The position numbers and the translations under genes were made by a program. DNA of 64,000 bases from Cladopsammia gracilis. Its lineage: Eukaryota > Cnidaria > Anthozoa > Scleractinia > Dendrophylliidae. Below are positions 43,791-56,060 of this stretch, piece by piece; position 1 is the stretch's first letter, and each line of letters opens with the position of its first letter. The stretch covers positions 1,873,501 through 1,937,500 of the forward strand of contig JAJGOT010000016.1 of NCBI GenBank assembly GCA_022457155.1, written 5' to 3'. The notes under the pieces were generated by a model. That model searched no databases. It was given only the letters and a program-made list of their open reading frames with translations, and had not been told where the DNA came from.

Positions 43791-45143
43791 ATATCCAAAC
43801 ATTTCTCTGTGTGACTGGTTTTTCATTGTTGTACAACATTGTCACTCCAACGAGACAGGCATTTGAGATGAAAAAAGCTCGAGTGTATATCTTCTATCGA
43901 ATCAAAATATATGCGCTATGAACATAAGTAAAATTTCCTTTGCACTAAGCCGAGTTTGAAATGCGTTCCAAAATTCTGTCACTTTTCTTCGATAAGGCAC
44001 CATCAAATAAATTAAGTATATTTAAACCTCGATCAATACGCCTACTCACCTCGCATTAACTTGCAACTGGATGATCGATCCTCTGGATGTGTTTTGAACG
44101 ACTTGCACAAGCAGAATAATGTACCTTAAATTTTTCTCTAATTTATAGTGCTTCTTTTTCTTCAAGTTAGCCAATCAGAGAGAGAGCGAATTCAATTGAC
44201 GGACACGCCTCCTCGCAAAGTTGAGGACGATCAAATGCAATCTTGTCGCTTCGTGTTTATCACAGGAGTGAAATTTTATTTTCTTTACTAGTTATGAAGA
44301 TATTATAAGAATTAGCTGGTGATATTGTGGAAACAGGTATAAAAGTTTGTTGCGTGCGCATGAAAAGACGCGTCGCACCGTAAAGGCAAGCAGGCTTTGG
44401 GGTTTTTAAATTAAAGTCCTCATTGTGTAGACTTCTCAACAAATAAAATTTCTTTTTAAAATCTCAAATCAACCGTGAGAAATCTGAATTGTAAAGAAAT
44501 GGCTGTGTCTCGTGCAGTTCTGTTGTTCTTCTCCTGAGCATGAAGCATGATATTTTATATGATTACTTTTTGGGAGAAATGTTTTTGGCTGAGTTGACTG
44601 TGAATAGACCAATCGTTGTGTTATCGTGTAAACTGGTATAAAAGTTTGTTGCGTGCGCGTGGAAAGGCGCAACCCACTGTAAAGGCAAGTAGGCCTTTGT
44701 TATTAAATGGGGTCTTTCAATTAACGCCCTCTTCTGTAGACTTCTCAACAAATAGAATTTCTTTTTTAAATGTCAAATCACCCGTGAGAAATCCGAATTG
44801 TAAAGAAATTGTTGTGTTGTTTTGTTGTTGTTCTTCTCCTGAGCATAGGATATGAAGCATGATATTTTATATGATTACTTTTTGAGCAAAATGTTTTTGG
44901 CTTAGTTGACTGTGAGTTATAAACTGAGTTAATTGTTTACCTCTGAACTTCGATGTGACGTATTTTCTTCGTTCCCCTAATTAAAAGTTAGATCATGGCA
45001 TTCCAACCAAGTTATGCTCGAGAGCAGAACATCAGAACTTGTATTGTGCCTTGATCCCAAGACTGACAGAGCGTAAATCAAATTACAATATAAATGTTCC
45101 GTTATTCAATATCGACACTGCAATTAATAATAGAAGCCGCTTA

Positions 45144-45266
45144 GGGATCAAGACACAAAACAACTTCTGATGTTCTGCTCCCGAGCATTACTTTGGAATG
45201 GCATGATGCCATTCCAAAGTAATGCTCGGGAGCAGAACATCAGAAGTTGTTTTGTGTCTTGATCCC
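45144..45266. repeat. Perfect palindrome, 61-bp arms, 1-bp spacer
   Basis: GGGATCAAGACACAAAACAA through TTTGGAATGGCAT is followed, after a single G, by its exact reverse complement. It is made of two head-to-head CATTCCAAA units. Copy 2 at 49390-49500 is not palindromic. Confidence 0.9.
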
Positions 45267-46818
45267 AAGACGGACAGAACGAAAATTAAATTACAATGTA
45301 GCTGTTCCATTTTTCAATATTGGCACTGCAATGAATAATAGAAGCCGCTTCCATCAAACTTATGCATATGCCTGGGAGCGTACATCAGAACTTTTGTTGT
45401 TTGTTGTGTCCAACACTATCCAAAGCGTAAATATAAAACTGCCCTGCATTTGTTGATATTTATAAGAAACATTTTTATCGGAACAGTGAGAATGAAATAT
45501 GTCAGTTTCCATGCATTCAACATATCCCTGTGGCGCGGCCCAAGGGTCAACCCGCGACCCCGGGGTTAAGCCAGTGATTCATGCATACTTAAACTATGAT
45601 CTGTTCCTTCTATCTAAGCTATAGAAAAAAACATTGTAGAGGTCAATAAGGATATGGATGGGATCAAATATCTCTGTACAGCTTTCAGTTTTTGCTTTTA
45701 TCTGCTCAAGTAGGCTTCGGAAATGAAAAGCCGTACTGCCCTGCTACAAGGGTTTGCAGGCACTCGTGTTTAAATTTGAAGCATTCAGTTTGTCTTCAAG
45801 TTCTTCATATGAAAAAAAAACTTATTCACTGAGCTATGATGGGCCAGATAAGAAAATATTTGGCTCTCGGTAATATTACGTTAAGTTTCCTAGTTATAGG
45901 AAACAAGGGTGTACGTGATTTGCGCTCTGTCAGTTTTAAACAAAAGTCATTAGGACAAAAAAAAAATGGTATGTTTTACTTTTTGTACGTTACGATATGT
46001 ATTCAGGTCTACGTACTACATAAAAAAAAAAATGATGCGCTGTGTTTAATTAAAAATCAGATAATGACTAGGACGCGGTTTCTTGCCTTTTGAGCTCAAC
46101 TGACTGAATTCACTTGGCTTAGATCCCGTGAATTATACAGCTGATTGTAATAGAAGGAGAAAAAAGATCGATCTCAGACTTGGTTCCTTCTTGCTGATTT
46201 GACATGTTTCAAACTCTCTGTTCTGGTAAAAACGTTTCGTATAAATATAAAAAAATACAGGGCAGTTTTTTATTTACGCTTTGGATAGTGTTGGATGTTT
46301 AAGAACAACCTTTTTGATTCCAACATGACTGAACACCCTTGTTACAATCAAAGCCGCCACCAGCGTTTTTTAATGTAAGGGGTTATAACACCCGAAAAGA
46401 ACAAAGAAAACCTAACCGACTCAAAAATAACTTCAGATATTTCGTAAAGCGGTGCAGAGATCGCCAAACTTGTTCACAACTGTGTTTTTTAGATACCATT
46501 CAGTATTTTAATTAACATATTTTGCAGACTGTGCAGCGCCACAAACGTCGGCGTCAGTTGGGTCATTTAAACTGTGTATAGGCATTCAACTCCTTTAATT
46601 TCTATACCATTCAGCATTGAAAGGATATCTCTCTTCGTTAATGCCCCTATTGTTAAAGCACCGTGTAATTGTTTTAAAAATCAATTACTTTTCGACTTAA
46701 ATAAAATGAGTGTTTATCCAAAGTGAAAGACGCCGACTTTCACTTTATTTTATTCCACGAAAAAATAGCTGGTAAACAGCATGCTAAATCTCTTTACAAA
46801 TGGTACCATCTAGTCTAT

Positions 46819-46993
46819 AGAGCGTATGCACATGACGTCACGGCGGCCATATTGGTGTACCAAAACAATAGAACGGCGGCCATGTTGGTGTACCAAAACA
46901 ATCCTGTGGGATTTGAACGCTTTTCTTATGTTAACACTTTCTTTTGTTCCAATAAATTTGCATAGCTGCTTGCCACGTGAGTGCATACGCTCT
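46819..46993. mobile_element. MITE with AGAGCGTATGCAC ends and readable empty site
   Basis: Ends AGAGCGTATGCAC and GTGCATACGCTCT; CACGGCGGCCATxTTGGTGTACCAAAACAAT is doubled inside. The duplicate copy reads TCTATTGTATGCCGG at 51661 with no insertion. Confidence 0.85.
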
Positions 46994-48301
46994 ATTGTAT
47001 GCCGGTGTAAATGCAGTAACTAGAGTATTTTGACAATTTTTTGGTACCCCTCCAAAGTCTTGTTCCCAACCTTATACTCGTCATGCATTTAATTGTCTCA
47101 ATCAAACTGTCTTGGAAGTTTGGGTTCGCAAGATGGCGCGACTCAACTGACGTGATATTTCTAGACTTGCCCATAAATCGCGAAATGCAAACATTTCTCT
47201 GTGTGACTCATTTTTCTTTGTTGAACAACATTGTCGCTCCAACGAAAAAAAAAAAAGCATATTCACTCAGTTACAGGTATGTCGGGCCGTATGGGAAAAT
47301 ATTTGGCTGTCGGCCATATTACGTAATTAAAGTTTCCTATTTAATAGAAAACAAGGGTGTACGCAATTTGCGCTCTATCAGTTTTAAAGAAAAGACAGAA
47401 TATATTCTGTTGTTCTGCTACTGAATATAGGATGGAAATGGCATGTTTTACTTTTTGCACGTTACGATATATATACAGGGTCTACGTACTTTATACCAAA
47501 AATAATTTTGATGTGCTGTGTTTATTAAAAATCAGATAATGATCAGAACGCGGCTTCTTGCAATTTGAGTGCAACCGATTGTGAATTTACTTAGCTTAGA
47601 TCCTATGAATTATACAGCTCATTGTAATAGAAGGAGAAAAAAGTACGATCACAGTCATGCAGTGGGTTTCTGTGTGGTTTTGTCTTTTAAAAGTATATAT
47701 TATTCGTTGCCACACGGCCGATGGGCGTTTCGCCGCTTCTCTGGCATGAGACATTGCTTATGTGTTGTTGCAGCGTGTCGGCATTAAAGCCCTCTTTGTG
47801 TAGACTTCTCGACAGATATAATTTCTTTTTAAAATGTCAAATCAGCCGTGAGAAATCCGAATTGTAAAGAAATGGCCGTGTCTCGTGCAGTTCTGTTATC
47901 TTCTCCTGAGCATGAAGCATTATATTTTATATGATTACTTTTTGGGCAAAATGTTTTTGGTTTAGTTGACTTTGAATAGGCCAATCGTGGAGATATCGTG
48001 GAAACTGATATAAAAGTTTGTTGTATGCTCACGGTAAGGCGCGACGCCCTGTAAAGGCAAGTAGACCTTTGTAATTAAATGGGGTCTTTAAATTAACGCC
48101 CTCTTATGTAGACTTCTCAACAAATATAATGTCTCTTTAAAATGTCAAATCAGCCGTGAGAAATCCGAATTGTAAAGATTTTGTTGTGTCTCGTTCAGTT
48201 TAGTTGTTCTTCTCCTTAGCATAGGATATAAGGCATGACATTTTATGATTACGTTTTGGGGGAAATTGTTTTTGGCTTAGTTGACTGTGAATAGGCCAAT
48301 T

Positions 48302-48305
<4 letters not shown>

Positions 48306-48363
<58 letters not shown>

Positions 48364-48380
48364 AATTGGAATAGAAATTA

Positions 48381-48414
<34 letters not shown>
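48306..48414. repeat. (AT)n tracts around a short inverted spacer
   Basis: About 54 bp of AT, a 24-bp spacer (CGAAATTGGAATAGAAATTAG), then about 30 bp of AT. Confidence 0.95.
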
Positions 48415-48418
<4 letters not shown>

Positions 48419-48510
48419 GTGGAGGTAAAGTCTACCTTGGCATAAAGTGCTCAATGCTGCGGTAGCAGAGCTAAGTATAAGTAAGTTGAAGGATTAAAGA
48501 GGACGCATCG

Positions 48511-48558
48511 GTTCTCTGTGACTCTGAGTTTCGCGCCTAGGCGCTCGTCAGACAGAAC
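48511..48558 (-). ncRNA. Type I hammerhead ribozyme
   Basis: The minus strand reads GUUCUGU (stem I 5'), CUGACGA (core), GCGC-CUAG-GCGC (stem II), GAA, ACUCAGAGU (short stem III), C (cleavage nucleotide), ACAGAGAAC (stem I 3', pairing with GUUCUGU around a 2-nt bulge). All core bases and three helices are in order. The short stem III is typical of Penelope-like/retrozyme hammerheads (family knowledge). The segment 48415-48576 lies between two (AT)n tracts, as if inserted into a microsatellite. Confidence 0.85.
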
Positions 48559-48572
48559 TTTATTCAACTAAG

Positions 48573-48576
<4 letters not shown>

Positions 48577-48637
<61 letters not shown>
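48577..48637. repeat. (AT)n microsatellite
   Basis: About 60 bp of alternating AT next to the hammerhead segment. Confidence 0.95.
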
Positions 48638-48641
<4 letters not shown>

Positions 48642-48699
48642 TATCACAAGTATCCACTAGTTGAAATAACTCCTCTAAAAGTATATATGGTAACACAAT

Positions 48700-48845
48700 A
48701 AAGGAAAAACTAGTTTGATTCCATTGCACCTATATTTCAACCACTTCAAGTGGTCTTCTTCAGGGTGTCACTCTGATGAAGACCACTTTAAGTGGTTGAA
48801 ATCTAGGTGCAATTGAATCAAACTAGTTTTTTCCTTTATTGTGTT
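48700..48845. repeat. Inverted repeat with ACCACTTxAAGTGGT hairpins
   Basis: AAACTAGTTTGATTCCATTG...CACCTATATTTCAACCACTT at the left is inverted at the right around TGTCAC. Each arm has GAAGACCACTTxAAGTGGTTGAAAT, resembling a decayed hammerhead (see rejected items). Confidence 0.8.
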
Positions 48846-48859
48846 AACATATTTTTCGC

Positions 48860-49035
48860 GTTCGAAGAGCGCAATTCTAATTTGGTTCGTGTTGGTTGTC
48901 CTGTGGTTTACATGCAGTAAAATTTGAGATTTTTTGGTAGACTGTCTTCCAAATGGCCGCCCCTATTGGTTTTTCAGGGGCTTATTTCCGCCGGAAGTTC
49001 CTTCGAACGCGTCTCCATGATCTCCGATTACTGCT
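48860..49035. repeat. Dispersed repeat, inverted relative of 11090-11260
   Basis: GCAGTAAAATTTGAGATTTT, AAATGGCCGCCCCTATTG and CGGAAGTTCCTTCGAACGCG match the reverse complement of 11090-11260 with differences. Confidence 0.7.
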
Positions 49036-49184
49036 AGTTTTATAGCTGAATTTGGCAATTTCACTACAACTAGCCCAAACAAGGGTTTTTATGACTCCGA
49101 TCAGCCCGAAAATCACAGAGAAAAGAGGGAAAGGGAGCAAGGGCGAGAGAAAAAAAGACTAGCAACAGTTTTTAGAATAAAGCA

Positions 49185-51850
49185 AAATAAATTAATTGTT
49201 TACCCCTGAACTTCGATGTGACTTATTTTCTTCATTCCCCGAAATTATAAGTTAGATCATGACATTCCAATCAAGTTATGCTCGGGAGCAGAACATCAGA
49301 ACTTGTATTGTTCTTTGTTCCCAAGACTGACAGAGCGTAAATCAAATTACAATATAAAATGTTCCGTTATTCAATATTGGCACTGCAATTAATAATAGAA
49401 GCCGCTTAAATCAAACATAATAATAGCATGCCATTCCAAACTTATGCTCGGGAGCAGAAGATCAGAAGTTGTTTTGTGTCTTGATCCCAAGACTCACAGA
49501 GCGTAAATCAAATTTCAATGTAGATGTTCCGTTATTCAATATTGGCACTGCAATCATAATAGAAGCCGAACATCAAAACATAATTATAACATGCTATTCC
49601 AAACTTATGCTCGGGAGCAGAACATCAGAACTTTTGTTGTTTGTTGTGTCCAACACTATCCAAAGCGTAAATATAAAATTGCCCTGCATTTGTTGATATG
49701 TATGCGAAACATTTTTACCAGAACGGTGAGAATGAAATATGTCAGCTTCCATGCATTCCCCAACATATCCCTGTGGTCGGCCCAAGGATCGACCCCGCGA
49801 CCCCAGGGTTAAGCCAGTGATTCATGCATATTTGAACTATGATCTGTTTCTTCTATCTAAGCTATAGAAAAAAAAATATTGTTGAGGTCAATAAGGATAT
49901 GGATGGGATCAAATATCTCTGTACAGCTTTCAGTTTTATCTGCTCAAGTAGGCCTCGGAAAAAGCCATGCGGCCATGCTTCAAAGGCTCGCGGCCTCGCG
50001 TGTCAAAATTTGAAGCATTTTTGTCTTCAAGTTCGTCATATAAAAAAAGTACCTATTCACTGAGCAATGTTGTGCCCGATAAGAAAATATTTGGCTCTCG
50101 GTAATATTACGTTAAGTTTCCTAGTTATATTAAACAAGGGTGTACTTGATTTGCGCTCTGTGGGTTTTAAACAAAAGACATTAGGATAAAAATGGCATGT
50201 TTTAGTTTTTGTACGTTGCGATATGTATTCAGGTCTACGTACTACATACTAAAAATAATTTTGATGTGCTGTGTTTATTAAAAATCAGATAATGACCAGG
50301 ACGCGGTTTCTTGCATTATGAGCCCAACTGACTGTGAATTTACTTGGCTTAGATCCCCTGAATTATACAGGCGATTGTAATAGAAGGAGAAAAAAGATCG
50401 ATCTCAGCCTTGGTACCTTCTTGCCGCGTTCTTAAGATTTTGATATGTTTCATACTCTCTGTTCTGGTAAAAATGATTCGTATAAATATAAACAAATACA
50501 AAGCAGTTTAATTTGTATTTACGCTTTGGATAGTGTTGAACACAACAAACAACAAAAGTTCTGATGTTCTGCTCCTGAGCATAAGTTTGGAATGGCATGT
50601 TATTGTTATGTTTGATAAGCGGCTTCTATTATTAAACATTGTAATTTGATTTACGCTCTGTGAGTCTTGGGATCAAGGTACAAAACAACTTCTGATCTTC
50701 TGCTCCTGAGCATAAGATTGGAATGTCATGACATAGCTTTTATTTCAGGGGAATGAAAAAAAGAAATCACATCGAAGTTCAGAGATGAACTATTCATTTA
50801 TTTTCTTTTATACACCTCAGCCCCGGAGTCAAGATGGAATTTAAGTATTTCGAAATTGGCCTATTCACACTCAGCCAAGGCCAAAAAATTTCCTCCAAAA
50901 AGTAATCATATAAAATGTGATGCTTCAAATTCTATGCTCAGGAGAAGAACAACAGAACTGCACGAGACATACCAATTCCGCTTTCTCACGACCGATTTGA
51001 CATTGGTTCCTTCTTGCCGCGTTCCTAAGATTTTGACATGTTTCATACTCTCTGTTCTTGTAAAAATGTTTCGTATAAATATAAATAAAAACAGGGCAGT
51101 TTTTTATTTACGCGTTGGATAGTGTTGAATGTTTAAGAACAACCTTTTTGACTCCAACATGACTGCACACCCCTGTTACAATCAAAGCCGCCACCAGCGT
51201 TTTTAATTTTAGCCGGTTACAACACCCCAAAGGAACAAAGAAAACTTAACCGACTCAAAAATAACGAAGCGGCGCAGAGATCGCCAAACTTGTTTACAAC
51301 TGTGTTTTTCAGATACCTTTTAGTATTTTAATTAACATATTTTGCCGACTGTGAAGCGCCACTGAACTTAATGAAATAGCGCCATAAAGTGCCTATGAAA
51401 CCGGTTGGCGTCAGTTGAGTCATTTAAACTGTGTATAGGCATTCAACTCCTTTCATTTCTATACCACTCAGCATTGAAAGGATATCTCTCTTCGTTAATG
51501 CCCCTATTGTGAAAGCATCGCATAATTGTTTTAAAAATCAATTACTTTTCGACTTAAATAAAATGAGTGTTTATCCAAAGTGAAAGACGCCGACTTTCAC
51601 TCCACGAAAAAATAGCTGGTAAACAGCATACTAAATCTCTTTACAAACGGTACCATCTGGTCTATTGTATGCCGGAGTAAATGCAGTAACTAGAGTATTT
51701 TGACAATTTTTTGGTACCCCTCCAAAGCCTTTTACCTAACCATATACTCGTCATGCATTTAATTGTCTCAATCAAAATGTCTTGGAAGTTTGGGTTCGCA
51801 AGATGGCGCGACTCAACTGACGTGACATTTCTAAGACTTATATTTAACAA
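49185..51850. repeat. Second duplication array, copy 2
   Basis: Partner of 44925-47175. It contains in addition an inverted block (about 50405-50990), where the CATTCCAAACTTATGCTC units run in the opposite direction. Confidence 0.8.
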
Positions 51851-51859
51851 ATAGATTCC

Positions 51860-53430
51860 ATTTGGCCGTGTGTCTGTTCAGTTATAAATCACAGATGACG
51901 TCAAAATGTGGTAAGAACAAAAAAGTGGCACACGAGCCGCAGGCGAGTGTGTCACAGTGTTCCAGTTTGTAGGTTTTGCTTAAGTAAACGACTTTAAACA
52001 GACTTCAAACGAACGTGTATTAATTGTGCATAGGTTCAGCTTTATTGTCTCAGAATTACTGGTGTCACATTACCTCGACTCTCTAAAAGCCGGACACCTA
52101 TCTAAGACGGACAGTTAGGGCCGGTCCCGACGGTGTCCGTCTTAGAGAGAGTTGACTGTAAAACCAATAACTGTATTCTTGGCGTCGAGCACGAGCAAAA
52201 GTTGTCTCAGGGAGTAATGAGGAGGTTCATTGGGTCACTCAAAGTGTAGCGTGGGGCCTGAGCTGCAGTTGTTAGTTGGACATGCGCGTAAAAATATGCA
52301 ATTAAAAAAACATATGACCGTCAAAATCTTGTTGCCATGGGAACAATAAAATGGCATACTAAATTGTTGCCGGATCAATTTTAATAACAACTACATTACA
52401 GGCGTAAATTATAAATTACAGCTAAAGTTGCAATTATTTATTGAAAAAACATATCTCAAATGGCATTACACGTGCTACACAAAACATCAAATAGAATACT
52501 ATACTAGGAAGTTTATGTGGAAATTTTACAAAGATAGACAGTGGAAATCCTTATGAAGCTCAATAAATAAAGTAAGCTACATAGAATCATTTATCTTTTT
52601 TTCAAATGTAAGTTATACGGTTGTCTTTTGTAAAATAGATAAAACGTTATTAAGTTAAATATTTTTCAATTTCCTTTTTTTTAGTTGAGTATAGAATAAT
52701 CTACCATTTCTGGAAAGAGTTTCTAACTGTTATGTTAAGCACAAATTAATGGGAAAAATATAAATACAAATGAGTCCGTTTTATTGCCAGGTGGTTTGTA
52801 TAAGCTTCTTATATTATTATGATTGCCTCATCTTTGAAAAACATCGGCACTTATTATAAATGCGCGCAAAGGCGATGTAGCTTCCAAATTGGCACCGAAG
52901 AGGTTATTTAATAGACAGTATGACACTGTGTGCTTTAAAGATGCTATTAGCACGCAACCAAAGTTATTTTCATCAACGAAGCAGAGTTTTCTTTATACTT
53001 GCTCTTGCAATCGCTAAGAGAAGCAACACGGGTTATGTCTCTCTTGCTTCCTATAATTCAACTAAATGAAAGTGTAGGATATGTTCAAAAGTGCATTAAT
53101 GTTATCTGGGTCCATAGAGCTATCTGTCAGCCAAGTTAAGGTCTCTGTTGACAAAACAGATGTCTTCCTCCTTCCTTTTCTCTGCACCTGCACTATGGAA
53201 CACGTTTACCATTTTTTTAAAATGTTGTCTCCCTTTCATCTTTTAAAACCGTCCTAAGCATTTCTATTTTGCAAGACGCAATATTATTTTTTACAATGTT
53301 TAACATGCATCCATTTTTCAGTCTATTAATTAAAGCCCATTGAACTTACTAATTTCGCAACTGAAAATACATACATTTATATCATTTTAATTTTACATCA
53401 TGCATGTAGTTATGCCTAGTATGTCCATGA
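51860..53430. other. Gene-free region
   Basis: Holds a short palindromic repeat at 52070-52158 (GGACACC...GGTGTCCGTCTTAGAGAGAGTTGACTGTA) and a piece at 52290-52380 resembling the inner part of the 36577 element (AAAATCTTGTTGCCATGG). No exon recognised. Confidence 0.5.
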
Positions 53431-54010
53431 TGGTGTGTCAAATGTTTTTCATCTTCCAACAGTAAACCAGTGGACTTAAAGACGAAGTTCCGGTATAAAA
53501 GGAGCCTGGCCTGGCCATTCTCACCTCCAGTCGTCAATCAGCCACTGAAGCATAAACAACTGACAAAAAAACATGCGTCATTACTAAGACCATTGCTAAC
53601 AATTTGGAAAAACTTTATGAAAGCTATATCAGAAGTCTTTATGAACTTCTATTTCTTTTTTAGCTTAGGTTAAATCTTGGTTTTATCAGATTTTTGAAGC
53701 AAATTATGTTCAAAGGACGCACAAGTTAACCACGTTTTGTGACTGAAAGACGTCTAAATTTGGGGGAGGAGCTAAACCTTTTATACCGGAACTTCGTGTT
53801 TAAGAGATGAATTAAGAAACACTAGTGTCTCAGTGTAAAGTTCGAAACGGCTTGATATCAGTACTTGATCCAGAGATAAATGGGGCAGTAAATCGAAGGC
53901 AAGTGTATGGCAAATAACAAACCAAGAACACAATATAAACGTAAACGTTAAACCGATTGCTACTTTTGAATGCAATTACTGTTAACAAATTTTTAACATA
54001 GTTTTCATAA
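53430..54010 (-). pseudogene. GPCR pseudogene interrupted by a TTAA element
   Basis: The minus strand keeps TM6 as NVYVYIVFLVCYLPYT (compare YVYLVFLVCYLPF in the gene at 6140-7048), then after a frameshift the TM7 start YTETLVFLNSSL, then a 320-bp insertion, then SPLVYCWKMKNI and a stop. Removing the element and one TTAA joins NSSL to SPLVYCW in frame, so the receptor frame was intact at this point when the element landed. TM1-TM5 are not recognisable. Confidence 0.8.
53480..53799. mobile_element. TTAA element, 320 bp, CGAAGTTCCGGTATAAAAGG ends
   Basis: TTAA at 53476-53479 and 53800-53803. CGAAGTTCCGGTATAAAAGG sits two bases inside the left end and its exact complement two bases inside the right end. 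No coding capacity. Confidence 0.9.
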
Positions 54011-55791
54011 CAGAAATGGAAAGAACATTTCTTCGATAAACTCTAAAACGTTTTATACTGTATTAAAACAACACCGCATTTCTACAAACAGCCAATCACA
54101 TTTGAGGAAATTGTAATAGTATGATTACTAAGTTAAAAGCTCCTAAGCTCTTCCAAATTTTCTAGTTGCCGTGCGGCACTACATTTTTGCAAGAGTTTAA
54201 TTTTGCGGATGGGTGATTTTTTTTTTTGTGATTGGAAAAGACCGTTTTTTGGCCGGGAATTAATTTTTGCGATTTGCAGGAAGTCAGGTTCAATTGGATT
54301 TACCTCATTTTCGGTTTTTATTTGACCACATGCAGTCGATGAAAAACACATGCAGATGAAAAACACGTTAATCAGTGTCATTCTATTACAATTAAATCGT
54401 AACAAGTGTAATATCTGCCGTACCATTATCACATAAGTTCAGTTATCACTGGCATCAATACGATTTTACATTACGTGTAAATGATGATGTTTATATATAA
54501 TTTCGATAATGGAGTAAATTTTTGCAGAGAAAATTTTTGCGGGAATATATATTTCATGCGGGAAACTTTGCGGATCGCGAAAAGAAAATAAAATCGCAAA
54601 AATTAGTACCCGCAAAAGTTTAGTGCCACACGGATTACTAGTATGCTTTGAAAGGAAGGTAGATTTACAGGAAAACATGACGACGTGAAAAGCGTTCCAC
54701 TTTTTCACTAGTTTCCTTTCGCGTGACTGCTGCTGGTGAGAATTTCCGATCAAAAGCTTTTCTCCCCTTACTTGATTTATAAAAAATATGCACCCAACTT
54801 GATATGACAACATTAACCACTTCATGTACGAAACAATGATTTTAATAAATGTATAAAAAACGTTTGATATAGCAAAAATCACACTGACCCAAAAGCAATT
54901 GTTTTGACACAAATATTGTGACAGAATGACATCAATATAATAAAAATTGATGTGTACAAATGTGCTTAAAAAATAGTGAACTGGGTATTTCGTTACATTC
55001 GGTTATATCTTTTAAAAACGATCAATTGCATTACCTCATTAAATTCAAGCTACTAACAAGGCTAACAACTTTAAAAGTACAAATGCTAGCAACTTAAATA
55101 GCTAATTGCATAATATAAATTGGTCATTTTAAAACTACTTAGCTCATTATGTTAAATTTTGAAAAGAAAGAATGCTGACAGAGACCTCTGTTAAAAACAT
55201 TGACTGATACAAAATATCGTAACTTATTGTCAGGCTGTTCCAGTATTTAAGACCATAACTGTGAAGGAGCGACAAGCTTCCCTTTCCTATAACATTACAA
55301 GCGCGGTATTAGACAGCAAACCCGTGCACTGTCCGCGAGTTATTCTACTCTGCTGCTCGCTGTTGAGCTTTAAGCGTGTTCTTCGTCAGTATTTGGCAGA
55401 AGTTTACTAGATATATGTTATAGCAAAACTACAATCCAAATCAACATTAAGACAAAGTGTAGGTCTTAACGTGTACGTATTATATTTACACCAGAATTCA
55501 ACATCATGATATGCGGTACAGTGTAGAGTAAAGTAAACGGGCTATTTTCGCAAGATAAAACAATTACAAATGGGAAACACAAAAAGAAACGAACTATAAA
55601 ATTAAAGTCAATTTTTGCAAAACATTTGTCATTCTTTAGACGCTGTTTTGCTAAATTGCTAATTTCGTGTACCAAAATTGAAAGTCAAGAAAATAGGCGT
55701 TGTATCGTTATTCATGATATTTGGTGTAAGTGCTTTTGGTTAATATGCTAAGGAGCCACCTTAAGCCAGAGAAATGACATTCCTACTATGA

Positions 55792-56060
55792 TTACCCATA
55801 CTTATAAGCGCTTTCTCTCGGCTGGACCAACTGCTTCTTCTTGTTTATTTTTTCGACCTCCTCGGGCGACACATTGAACAACTTGATGATCTTTGGATCT
55901 AGTTCGCGTGAGATACGAGGTACTTCACCGCTTTCTCTCGGCTGGACCAACTGCTTCTTCTTATTTATTTTTTCGACTTCAGCGGGCGACACATTGAACA
56001 ACTTGATGATCTTTGGATCTAGTTCGCGTGAGATACGAGGTACTTCACCCAAGCTTTGAC
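55792..56060 (-). CDS. Tyrosinase B terminal exon with 40-residue tandem duplication
   Basis: 269 nt. After SLG come two successive 40-residue units, each beginning GEVPRISREL and ending KKKQLVQPRES; the units differ at one residue (SPAEV/SPEEV). Stop follows AYKYG. Gene A has a single unit (149 nt), a difference of exactly 120 nt. Confidence 0.9.

Larger units (their letters stand above)
44925..47175. repeat. Second duplication array, copy 1 (partner 49185-51850)
   Basis: Collinear with 49185-51850 from TTAATTGTTTACC(T/C)CTGAACTTCG to AGATGGCGCGACTCAACTGA. It consists of the CATTCCAAACTTATGCTC repeat units and a segment ending in GACGCCGACTTTCACT. Partial third copies occur at 43800-44900 and 47180-48260. 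Open frames shared by the copies have no recognisable domain. Confidence 0.85.

Noticed and set aside
45247..45456. Frames shared by duplicate arrays (MFCVLIPR... at 45247 and 49469)
   Set aside because: They lie wholly within the CATTCCAAACTTATGCTC repeat units and shift frame between copies.
48200..48454. Minus-strand frame with alternating Ile-Tyr
   Set aside because: Translation of (AT)n tracts.
48700..48845. Hammerhead-like CTGATGA...ACCACTTTAAGTGGT...GAAAT
   Set aside because: Stem II is asymmetric (two extra bases on one side, one on the other), and no matching stem I or cleavage triplet is found.
53781..53975. 64-codon frame with hydrophobic stretch read as a membrane protein
   Set aside because: Mostly the wrong frame of a GPCR pseudogene; only its end (YTETLVFLNSSL) is the true receptor frame.
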